Part shown: one piece after another, positions 1-11,700 of the stretch
Numbering within the stretch: the stretch's first letter is position 1
Layout of the letters: every line of letters starts with the position of its first letter
Assembly (NCBI RefSeq): GCF_009730915.1
Contig: NC_052475.1
Coordinates: 21,448,285-21,512,284 of the forward strand
Direction of reading: 5' to 3'
Length of the DNA stretch: 64,000 nucleotides
Source of the DNA: Dioscorea cayenensis subsp. rotundata
Taxonomy: Eukaryota; Streptophyta; Magnoliopsida; Dioscoreales; Dioscoreaceae
The notes under the pieces: generated by a model
Seen by the model: only the letters and a program-made list of their open reading frames with translations
Database searches by the model: none
What the model was told of the DNA's origin: nothing
Translations under genes and position numbers: made by a program

Positions 1-1962
1 GGGAGTGAGATGTATTTTGAATAGTTGTGTGAAGAAGGACCAAATACGTGTAGAGTAAATACAGTTAATGAAGAGGTGATCTACAATCTCAGAGGCCCTG
101 TAGTAGAGGACACATGTATCAGTGACATTTTGAAAGTTGCACCCTTTTTTGGAGAGGTTTGAGAGAGTGAGAAGTTTATCGTCCCAAAGCAAGCCAACAA
201 AATAAAGTAATTTACTTGGACATCTCAGTTTCCGGAAATGTGTATAAAGTGGACAGCGAGAACCTCCATCGATGAGAAACTTGTAAAAGGATTTTACCGA
301 AAAGGTTCCACTTTTATCTAGAGGCCAAGTGTAAAAGTCTTTCTGAACACTAGAGCAGTCTGGTATTACTTCCAAAAGAGAAGATAACTCTTCAGAGGAA
401 GTAGAATGAAAGAGGTTCTCAAGAGAGCTAATTTGTTCAGAAATCTGGCAAATAGTGATCCATGGGGAAATACAGTCGTTGAAAAGGGAAGGCCAATGAT
501 CTTTCAAGGTTTTCTCTAAGAACCACCTATCAAACCAAAGATAGGTGTTGGTCCCATTTCTAATAGTTTTTGAAATGTAGGTATGAAAAGGAAGCAGAGA
601 AGAGAGAACACTTGCCCAAAAAAAGGATTTATTCCTTGGAGATAAATGAAAGAAAGGGCTAGTAGGATTTCTGGAGAAGTAGTTAACTTTAATTATTTTG
701 GCCCAACAGCAGTTAGGATTAGAAGTAATTTTCCACCACCATTTTCCAAGTAGTGCACAATTAAATTTCTGAAGGTTTAGAATTCCTCAATCACCCATGT
801 TCTGGGGTCTGCAAATCTTTTTCCAAGCAACCAGTCTGAAACCTTTAGGACCCATATCTAGGCTTTTCCAAAAGAAATCCCTACGGATCCTGTCGATGTC
901 TTTAATCACCCAGGCTAGAAGTTTGAACACAAACATCCAATAGACTGGAACGATCGAAAGGATCAAGTTAATGAGAGTTAAACGACCACCTAGGGAAAGG
1001 TAAATAGCTTTCTAGGGTGAAAGTCTAGCGCGAACATTTTCTATGAGGCAAGTCCAGTCTTGTCTATTTGGTCGTCTACCAGATAAAGGAACCCCCAAGT
1101 AGGTAAGCGGGAGACAGTTTCTAGAGCAGTTTAGTATCATAGCAGAAGAGTTGTGAGGTTGGAAGCCAAAATTAATGGAGTATAAGCAGTTTTTCGAGTA
1201 ATTGATAGTAAGTCCAGAAGATCCTTCAAAGGGTTATAGAATTAACTTTATGATGTTAAGATCTTTCTGCTCTCCAGCAGAGAATATGATCTAATCATCT
1301 GCATACTGAAGATGACAGATGTTATCTGATTGATCCAGTGGGACACCCACAAGGGTTTTGGATCTAAGGGCTTGAGTAAATATTACACTCAAAACATCAG
1401 CAGTCATAGCAAAAAGAAGTGAGGAAAGAGGATCACCCTGTCTAAGCCCTCTTTTACAACGAATATAACCTTGAATGGTCCTATTGATGATAATCTGGGT
1501 CTTCGCAGTTTTGACAAAGGTGTGAATCTAAGAAATCCATCTGAGTCCAAATCCCCTAACTGCAAGGATTTCAAGCAAAAAATCCCAGTTGAATAAAAGT
1601 TCTTGCGAAATTCACCTTAAAAACGTAACTAAGAAGTTTCCGTTTTTGAAGATTAAAAATCACTTCTTGGGCCGCAATGATATTATCAGCAATGCATCTG
1701 CTCTTTATGAAGCCAGACTGGGATTCATCCACCAAATCACCAATCACCAAACTTAATCTAATTGCAAGAATCTTAGAGATAATTTTGCAAATGAAATTTA
1801 ACAGGCTGGTTGGGCGAAAGTCAGAGACTACCGAAGGTGCAGATTTTTTAGCAATAAGAGCAATGTGAACCTAGTTCACTCGTTCATAATTAATAGTAGA
1901 AATCATCGCAAAATTTAACAATTGTGTTCTAAACAATGCGGACAAATTGAAGATTTCTTTTA
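1..1962 (-). mobile_element. LINE (non-LTR retrotransposon) reverse transcriptase fragment, inactive
   Basis: Reading the minus strand from about 1960 downwards gives the order expected of a plant L1-type ORF2. An N-terminal RT block with SDFRPTSLLN and DESQSGFIKSRCIADNI lies at about 1868-1690. A QGDPLSSLLFAMTADVLS block lies near 1440-1390, and the catalytic YADD at 1305-1294. A zf-RVT-like C-terminal segment containing EIVDHLFINC is at about 190-60. The codon right after YADD is a TAG stop (1293-1291), and other stops and frameshifts occur, so it is dead. The upstream part (endonuclease, ORF1) is absent at its 5' side, as is usual for 5'-truncated LINEs. The 3' end lies beyond the window. 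It sits antisense in what is probably intron 1 of the Rab gene. Confidence 0.88.
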
Positions 1963-1983
1963 TCTGTATATATATATATATAT
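1963..1983. repeat. (TA)n microsatellite at the LINE 5' boundary
   Basis: Short run of TA dinucleotides exactly where recognisable LINE coding sequence stops; it may mark the insertion junction. Confidence 0.7.
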
Positions 1984-3917
1984 TACAGTTCGGATTAGCA
2001 CATGGTGTCTTTGATGATAGTTGGAGTTAACTTGTAGCTAAAATTAGTGGCACTTGATTCTTCTCTTGATTTGCCTAATCTCATGTATGTGTTTTTGTTT
2101 GTAAAGGTTGAATGCCAAAGGAAAATTTTTGTTTTATTATCTCTTTTATAAATGATCTCATGATTTTGTAAATCAATATACAGGTTCTTTCTGCTTGAAT
2201 CACAAGTATGGGTATGTCTAGATATAATTTCTGAGGAGATTTGGTTTAAGTTTACTTGTTGCAAATACTCTACCATCTTTAGCTTCTGTGCTCATTTTAT
2301 ATTCTAATTACTTTTGGTCCCTATAAATGATAAGAGATCATCCTTTGTACAAAGGACTTAAAATTTTTAACTATTTTCTTGTTTTAGTGCGTTAGTTTTA
2401 GAAAGCTTCAAGAAATTTCTTGTGCAGAGCTGCCAAAGCATTTATGCTTCTGAGCATCATTCCCTTATGTTCTTCTATGGTTGGCCTTTCTCATTTTTTT
2501 TGAAATTTTAACTGTGAGATGAGTGAGTCATCTTTACCTTGTTTGGTTGTTTTAATCAGTACATTGACTACCAATATTCATCTCTTATTGACTTTTAGCA
2601 TCTGCCTTTGGTTATTGCTTTGGTATCTTTCATGTTGTGGTATGGTTGGAAAAACTGGTTATATATTCACTTCAAGTGCTTACCATTTGTTTTGATTGTT
2701 TGAAAATTATAGTAAATAGTTCATCGACTCACTACCAGATGCTAGCCTCTTGATTTCAGAATACACTGTTAGACTGATGTTTTGTTGAATATTTTGTCTT
2801 GTTACCCAAAATATTGCTGAAAGTTCCTTCTCTGATTTACTGCAATAGTAATTTGTATAGAAAATTGTGGAAGCTAAATTAGTTGATTGTTTTGCAATTT
2901 TCTTGGTGAAATATTTTTACCCATATATCATTTTCAATTTTGATTGTGCCAGTTGTTGTGGCACAACTGACTAAGTCAGGTTTTATTTTATTTATTTATT
3001 TATTTATTTTAAAATTGTTTTAGTGTTATTAATTTGAAGGTCCATACTTGAATCATATGTTATTTTTCCCACTTTATTTTTGAGTTACGTTACGGTACCT
3101 AAATGTTGGCCATTGTCATTTCTTAAAACATTTCTTGAAGACCTAGAGAATGAAAATGTCAGGAATACTCTTTTTTTCGGATTTTTTGTCATACCTTATG
3201 CGCAAACTGGTGAAGCCATTTTTGTAAAATTATTTGCTTTCATCTGAAATTCTCATTTTGTAACATTAACCAGGTTATAATCACTGTATAATCTAGGGTG
3301 CAATGTCAATATCAATTCATCATTACAATGTTTAGTTAGCTCATCATTATTGTGAATTTGGCTATCTTAGTCTTTCTCAATGGACCTAAAGCCTTGACTT
3401 TTATTTCCCTTCTTCCATCTGTTTTTTTTTTCCTTCAAGTTTGGATATTTGGAGTATCCATAACGGTTTTTTTTTTTTCTATGCTCAAGCTTTTGTCTAC
3501 ACATTTCACTACTTTCTATGGCAGCAGAAAACATGTCTCAAATAAACTTTTTAATGCATCATATTATATATTTGAAGGAGCTAGCTGTAATATTAATTCA
3601 TGTGCTCACATAATTCTTCTTTTCTAATTTACTTGGAGAAGGAGATCCACATTTGAAGTTCTGGGAAAAATAGGAAACTTAATCATGTTTATCATCCTAC
3701 CAATAACTTTTGTAGATTAGTTGATTATATAGTAGTGCAAATACTCTGCTTTTCTCTCAGTCAGTACTCTTAATATTGATGTATGTATGTGCCCCTGCTT
3801 GAATATATTTGTTAGCGTACACTAGAACTCTTGAGAATAGGACCTGATATTTGTCAGTGAGATATACATGGCATTGTATGTCTTTGACACAACAAATGAA
3901 GAAAAAACAAATTGCAG
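1984..3917 (+). other. Probable remainder of RabA intron 1; no coding exon seen
   Basis: AT-rich sequence with long T runs on the plus strand, ending in TTGCAG directly before the Rab exon at 3918. I searched it for the first Rab exon (P-loop GDSGVGKS and the WDTAGQE block) and found neither. That exon must therefore lie left of the window, beyond the LINE, making the intron at least 3.9 kb. A short TTTA repeat occurs at about 2985-3010. Confidence 0.6.
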
Positions 3918-4353
3918 GTATCGAGCGGTGACAAGTGCTTATTACCGTGGAGCAGTGGGCGCATTGCTTGTCTATGATATTACTCGGCATGTCACCTTCG
4001 AAAATGCCAAGCAATGGCTGAAGGAACTGAGGGACCACACAGATCCAAATGTAGTTTTGATGCTAGTAGGGAATAAGTCAGACCTCCGCCACCTTGTTGC
4101 AGTGTCAACTGAAGATGGTAAAGCTTTTGCTGAGCAGGAGTCACTGTATTTCATTGAGACATCGGCATTAGAATCAACCAATGTAGAGAATGCATTTACT
4201 GAAGTCTTAACTCAGATCTACCAAATTGTGAGCAAGAATGCAGCTGGGACTGGTGATGATGGGGTGTCAGTCAACATCCGAGGTAAAGGAGTGAGAATCA
4301 ATGTTAGAGATGATGTTTCTGCTGTGAAGAAGGCTGGATGCTGCTCCTCTTAG
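3918..4353 (+). CDS. RabA1-type small GTPase, last exon (partial gene)
   Basis: The exon starts after TTGCAG at 3917 and supplies the last base of an Arg codon followed by [20 protein letters not shown]. That matches the usual plant RabA exon 2, which follows the WDTAGQER block on exon 1. Visible nucleotide-binding motifs are GNKSDL (G4) and ETSAL (G5). The end, [10 protein letters not shown], carries the double cysteine for geranylgeranylation, so the protein is membrane-anchored. RabA GTPases act at the trans-Golgi/recycling endosome in secretion and cell-plate growth. The tail [16 protein letters not shown] fits subclass A1 better than A2-A6. P-loop and switch I are on an exon outside the window. 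An in-frame ATG at 3868 lies in the intron and is not the start. Confidence 0.92.
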
Positions 4354-5717
4354 AACTAGAGATGAACTTACTCTTAAGTATGTGTTCAATTTTTGGCCAC
4401 TACTAGCATTTGTTTCCTAGTCTCATGGCTAAGAGTATCAGAATTCAGAAGACAATGGTTCTTTTTAGAGAGAAAAAAAAAATTTCCGTTTCCACACATC
4501 TCTATGGTGTATATTATGAATTATGCTGTCTATTGCAGTTCGGTTTGGGATGGCTGTGTTTGTTAGTATAGCTTTGTGACTGAGGTGCCACCACAAGAAA
4601 AAGAAAAAAAAAAGACCAAATCATCCAGTTTTAATTCTTTAAGATTTCATAGCAAGCAATCATCCGTAATTCATATGATTTTGGTAACAGATACCAAGAT
4701 AGATAAAAAAATAAGCAAATAAATTTCACTTTAAATAGAGCAAATCCTGTTACATACAAATCCCAGAGAAGACTAATATTGGTAAAATATATATGTATAT
4801 ATATATATATAAATTAATTGGTTAAACAATGACTTTCAATGTCTGGAGAAAATAAGATGGATATGAAAATGAAGAAAAATATAGTGGCAAGGTAACAGCT
4901 GGTTCAGCAGTTTTGTGCCTTTGTTTTGAATCATACAGAAAATGCCAACAATTGAAACTGCTGATAATGAAATATCATCACTATGCACAGCTTAATTGTA
5001 ACCCATTTACACAATACACGAATGAAATTTCCAACAAAATGCAGTCTTATAGACAGAATCCAAAGGAAAAGTTGCATCATCAAACATCTCACATGAAACT
5101 TAGAACTATATTTTTTCACAGCCATTTTTCTTTCTTTTCTTTAACAAAAAAAAAAAAGAAGGTTTTTTAGGTAGAAAAGCAACAAAGTTAAATTAATAAG
5201 CAGTCTGTGGAAAAGATTAAAGAAGGAAAGATTTATTTTGACCATTTCAGCATCTCCATCCATAGGGCCTTCCTGAAACACATCCCCAAGCAAAGTGCAG
5301 GGTCATAAAACATTCAGCCAGCCCTGTTCCTGAACAAGATACTAAAGCGCTCTATCTCCATGAAATAGATTTTTCCAGAATGATACCAGCCATCTTGAGT
5401 TGAGCACAGCATACTCCTCTGAATGTCGTAAAAAGAAGCCATGATAAGATGATAACAGTCACCTTTTCGCTTTGATACCAGATGAGAAGGCAGCAAAACA
5501 ATTGTTTTCAGCCACAAAACTTATTTTTTTTGTCCCCAAAAATGATCTCCAGCCAACTTGAATACGAGTCTCTGAAATGTTAAAAATGAAACCATGAAAA
5601 TAACCTTTCCAAGAACTCCACTATCTTCTGAATACCATTCTTCTCTCTGCTTGTTAACTGTAAAAATAAGTTGCCCAATGCAAACTCATATATATACCCT
5701 TTGGATATGGAGATTAG
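4354..5717. other. Convergent 3' region between Rab and RRM genes
   Basis: Contains the 3' UTR of the Rab gene (from 4354) and that of the minus-strand RRM gene (down from 5717). A (TA)n tract lies at about 4790-4812. Short open frames here overlap both UTRs and resemble no protein. No further gene is seen. Confidence 0.6.
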
Positions 5718-8700
5718 TTATACCGCAGCAGAACTGGCATCTGTTTTTGTATCTGGACGAACATATGTGAGGTTCCTGCCAGTTGGAGACAGAACAGTGT
5801 TTCCAGCAGCTGCTGAAGCAGTCTGAGAGCCTTTTTGAGCAGAAGCCTCACGCCTCCACTGCAAGCTTCTTGCTCCAGATTTTAAAGGAAGACGGCCTCT
5901 GAACACACTAGGAAGGACACCCCTTGAATATGGTATACCTCTGCTGAGCCGGGAAGTATAAGGAGAGCCACGTGCACTTCGGGGCCACCCAATCATCATT
6001 GCAGCAGCTTCAGGATGTGCAGAGCTTCTTCTGACAACCTGCACAGAAATTTGTAAGAGAAGCATATTAAAGTATAATACCCACTACATAGTATCCACAG
6101 GCATCTATACGGTATACCCAATATACAAGAACAAACTGATACAAAAAATCTATCACAAACAGTATGGAGGTGGCAAAAATGAAAGTGTTAGATGGCAGGT
6201 CACTGGATACTCATGCTGGCTTGAGTTTACCTTAAGGATCCGTGACATAAATGACGTGCCATTCAATGACAGCGCAAGCTCCGCAGATTCCTTCCTTAAG
6301 AATTCCACATATGCTGAACTGTTGCAAATAAAATAATGAGTCAAATATATATTATTTTGGCTGTAAAGAATAGCATCACAAGCTATTAAAACAGATTACC
6401 CAGTTGGTTGGCTAGTAGCTGCATCAGTTAAAATAATTACTTTCAGCACTTCTCCAAATTTATTAAAGTGCCGAGAAAGAGTGTCTTTTGTGGCAGCAAA
6501 GTGGACCTGCAGATTAACAGCCTATTATAAGCATTTCACAAAACCTTGCAACTTTCTAAAACAAAAGGAGTTCAACAATAAGGTACTTGCATTGCTAACA
6601 AAGACTGTTCGAGAATCCACATCCTCAGTACGTCCCGAAGTGTATGAACCTGCAAATCACAAGACAACTCTCTATTATACGCGTGATCATATTAATAAAT
6701 AGAAGAAAACATTTACTCCTACATAAAAAGTAGAAAGCTATGAACTGATCATCACAATTTTTATTTCAGTTGAACATGACAGTAAAACATGATTTCAATG
6801 ATCTTTCAACATGATTATAATATGCACATTTTCATTATCATGGCTTCACTAAGTGGAAATGACATCTCCCAACAGCAGCAAGAAAGCAATCATGTGGAAT
6901 TTTTCCAATTTCATAAAGCGGAGAATTTTATTCAGAAAATGCTCATGTTTGCAGCAGACACTACCTTAGACTGCTGCCTTTTATGAGTCTGGTTTTATCT
7001 ATGCTTTAACAGTGTATGATGCTAACTGGTAGTTTTTAATTAAAATGCCAGGTTTTAGTAGGTACTGAACAAATATCTAAAATCCATTGGTTCCACTGTT
7101 CCAGCATATGACATACCAGGTACTGATCCTGCAACCTTCTGAGGCTCCTTTAGTGTATCTTTCTGAGTTTTTGCCTGCATGCAGTATTTTATAATTAGTC
7201 AGTTACCATCAAATCACAGACACAAGCCACTAATTTAAAGAAAGGCTTTTGTGCAACCTGCAGATAAACAAATCTGAATGAGAGTCCAATTATAAAAGGG
7301 GAATAAAGAGCATGAAAATCCATATCACAAAAGTGAACATCTGGAACTTGAAGAGGCAAAACAATTTATAAAAACCAGTTTTGATATAAAGATAAAAGAA
7401 GTGGATATTTTGACTGGTCTTAAGTGATCAGAAAACTTGTTTCTCATGTTCCTTGTAAATGTTGAGTAAATAGATATTGGATTTCTTACTCACATTTTCA
7501 TTCTCAGTCTTGGCAGTGACGTTCTCTTTTAAAACCTGAGCGCTTGGCTTAGCTGCACTCGCCTCGCTCCTGTCAACAGCCATTTGATTCTCCCCTTTTG
7601 TGGCATCCCTGCATTCTTTGTAGTGGGGTGGTTTCCATGTATTCACATTAACTGAGATATTCACAATCTTGCTAGTTCCCTTTGATGCAGCACTAGTTGG
7701 GAGATCCTCAATTGCCGGCTTTGTTTTCCTTAAAACCTCATCAACATCCTGAGCAACACTATACTGCACCATCAGTGATTTATTGTCTCTACTTGCAGAT
7801 GAAACACTTTGTGAAAAATCAAAATCTCGAGATCTAGAAACACCTAAACAATCATATCCATCATCGTCAGAGGCAGAATCAGTGGCTACCTCATTATCCC
7901 GATCTAACATTGCTGTATCCCCATTGAACTCTCCAAAGTACTCACGCCTCCCTTGAAAATCTGAGTAGTTTGACCCTGGGATCTGATCATAATCATCATA
8001 CTCAACTTCAGGAACATGTTCCTCCAAATCTGATGTCCGATTAATAATCCTTTTTGTCGAAGCACTCCGGTCCAATCTGTCGAAAACACTTCCTGAGTGT
8101 CTAACCTTACTCACATCTTCAGCAGCTTCTGCTGCAGCCTTAAGTGCTGTTGCAACAGGACCTGCAACTCGGCCCACAGATCTCTTTCTCTGGGGTCGCT
8201 CATCTAGCACAGAATCCGTATTTGATGTAGAAACCACAGAGCGAAGACGCTTTATGGCGGGTTCAGCTCTTGAACTTGGTCGTTGGATAGGCTTCACAGC
8301 ATCTCTAACAGCAAATTGAAGAAGCCGACGGGGTGCATCAATTACAGGAACTGAAGCTGACTCTCTCTGCTAGAATTCAGGAGTTTGTATTAGTATTCTT
8401 AAAACATGGTAGATGAAAAAATTTTGCACAAAAGGGAAACAACCAAGAATGCAGTTTGCAAACACATCATGCACAATGCAATTTCTCTTGGAGACGTTTA
8501 ATCTTGTTATAGTGAAAAGAAAAATCAAGCATCAGTGCTAGCAATCAATACCGATAACTGTCTCATGCATGGTATCTTTTCTGTTGTTACTCTCTGATAT
8601 TTCAAGTATCTTGACTTATAGTACCTTTCAAAACAGAAGAAGCAAAAATCTAGGAAGATTAAGGACCAAAAGGGGAACAAACTAGTGTTGGGAAAAATTG

Positions 8701-11700
8701 GAAGATTTTTCTTATGGAAGAAATCAAGTTTCATAACAAAAAATAGATGATCTTAGATGCCACATGAGATCAGAAGTTAAGTACTGCTATTTGAAAATTG
8801 AAGTTGGACAAACTCAACAGAATCAGATAACTGCTGAGTAATGACATCTGAGTCTGCCTCTCTAATAATAGCCAGAATTACGGGTATGCTGTCTCTTCTC
8901 AAATCACTATACCTATTTTAAGTGTGTTGGAAACCCCTTGTAGAATGTCAGTTACAAGTTCTTAGAATTGAAAAAAACCCAAACATCATGACTTATCAAC
9001 TAGCATCCCTCCACAAAACACCTCAAAAGGAAGCCATTTCAAAGATCGCCATCCAGAATCCAGTCCACATAAACAGTATGCAAAGAAATAATCGACAAGC
9101 TTATAAATGTGGCTCAATGGATATCTTAATGCAAAGAGAGATGCATCTCAAAAAAATTTAAAAATTCCACGCTTGAATGGAGAAAAAAGCAAACTCTATT
9201 TTGATAAATAACATTGCAGACCTTTACAGACAATTCTTCTTCTTGTCTGACCCTCTTTCTGTTGCTATGCAGTCTAGGAGAACGGGATCTTCTACCGATA
9301 GTTTTTCTCTGATGGTTCTTCCCCTCATGTTGGGTACTCCCAGTGAAACTCTTTTGAATAGGAACTGACGATATCTCTTGCACCAATCCTTTCCATTCCC
9401 TATTGCGCCGACTTCGAGATTCTTTGTTCAACTTCTCTCTCTCATTTTCAGAATCAGCTAGCTTATTCCCCGCAGCATTTTCTTCCTGTGATCGTTTTCC
9501 TGACAATACATCCAATGTAGGCTTTGCCTTAGTGGCCTTCTCAGGAATAGATTCTTTAGGCTGCACATACACATGCAAGTTTGAAGAAAGATGATCCCAC
9601 AACCTGTAATAAAATAATAATGGCATAATTTGCCAATCACCATCAACAAGCATATTACAAACTAGGCTAGGTAGTTTGAGCATCCAAAAAAGAAAAACTA
9701 CCAGGATACGAAAGATACACTGTCATCCCCCAAAAACACATTTAGTTCTTTCATAGCCTCATCTTTCCGCCTACCATTCTTAAGTAAGACGATCACATAT
9801 TCCTGCACATGGGGAAGATGAAGAATAGATTAGATTTTATATAAATAAATAAGAAAATGCCTATCAAGGGCCTTATAATTGGTCATTTTCAGTAATTTCA
9901 GAGCTTGCTATTAAACTAGTAAAGAAACAAATAAATTAAAAAGAATGCTCTAAGTACACTAATTAGAACAACAGTATCTTTGCTTGATATAACAGAAAAA
10001 ATAGAGCACATATATTAGTAGTTAAAAAAATAAAGAAATAAATAAGAGGAAGAACCAACGGGTGTAACACTACTACAAAAGTGAATCATCATCATCACAT
10101 TTGCTACTGTCTAAGATAAATATATAACTATATTAAAAGCCAAAATAAATGTACGAAATATAGTTTTATAACTGCTGCCAAGTGACAAAAATGAATAATG
10201 ATCATAGAGACTACCTTCCAATCAAGCTTCCAACAAAACATACTCCCCTAAATATCAGTTTCACAACAAAAAACCAAAGCATTATTGTAGATGAGGTTTC
10301 CAGCCATGTTGATATAGGTAAAGTGTATAATAAAGCATAAAAAACACAATATATTTTCTGTATTTTAGTTCATTACGAGGGCAATTCAACAAATTTGTTC
10401 AACTAGAAATTAAGTTAATCAGTACAAAAAGTATCTCCTAAAATTGCAGATATATAATGACAGTACTAGGCATTGAAAATTAACAGCCACAAGTATCAAG
10501 GATTCCAGATATTACATCATCAACTGAAAACACAGGAAAAGGAAATATAATCAACATAAGACACAACACAGACCAAACAATAAGAATATGTAAAGATAAG
10601 CACCTGACCACATAGTATAAACGCTTAATGACAAGGTTGTCTAAGTAGCTCAAGTGTTTCTAGAAAACCTCGTGTGAGACAGTTTTTTAAAAGTATTAAG
10701 TGCAAATTTAAACAAAACAAGGCTTATGCTGTGTTCTTAAAGCGCTCGCCTAGGCGCTCAGGCGAGGTGAGGCTCTAGCGTCTCAACACCCTCAGGGCGA
10801 GGCGCCTTCAATGAGGCGAGCCCAGACGAGCGCTTTTTGCTAGGTACAAGGCATAAAAAAGGTGTGCCTTTTTTTTCCTATCAACCCTCTATTTAATGCT
10901 TTTAATTAGTGTTAATTGAGATTTTAAAAAGGCACACTTAATAATGAGGAAAAAAATAAATTTAGGGGAGAAAAACTAGGTGATTTTTAAAAGGCAATCC
11001 TACTAATTAAGGAAGGAAATAATTTTAAGAGTGAAAAACTAGGTAATTTTAGAAAGGCACACCTACTAATAAAGAGAAATAAATTTAGGGAGAAAACTAT
11101 GTGATTTTAAAAAGGCGCACATACTTATAAGGAATGAAATAAATTTAGGGGAGAAAAACTGGGTGATTTAAATGTACAACTGTTATTTCTTAAAAAAATA
11201 ATAAATAAATTATGAAACTAACTAATTAATTATAGAAAATTGAAAAGGCAACAAAAGTTGTACTCTAAATCTAGTGATAGAGTTGAAACTAGTTTAAATG
11301 ATGAGGATGATGATATTGTAGAATTAGATGACCTATAAAGATAGAATTTGCACTCTAAAAACTAAGAGTAGTTCTAGACTTCTAGGAAATATTTTGCTTA
11401 ACTTTATGTTATGCATTGTTTGACTTTATGTTTTGCTTTGCTCAACTAAATTATTCCAAAAATTATATATAAATATATAAGCTATTTATTAACTAGCATT
11501 TTACTTCGCTCAGGTGTGCACCTTACGTGGCGCCTCTCACCACAAGCAATAAAAAGTCTTAGCGCTTTAAGGGCACCTAGTGCTTTTAATTACACTGGGC
11601 TTTTGATTATTTAACATTGAATTCCCTTTATTAATTTAGCAATATTCAAGCCTTCTCTCCAATTGATATACCAGATAGCTCTAGTAGCATATATAATTAC

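Noticed and set aside
1677..1868. Plus-strand open frame of 63 codons at the window start
   Set aside because: It is the antisense of the LINE reverse transcriptase, whose minus-strand reading gives conserved RT motifs.
3757..4181. Minus-strand open frames over the Rab exon
   Set aside because: Shadows of the Rab coding frame; no domain and no splice logic.
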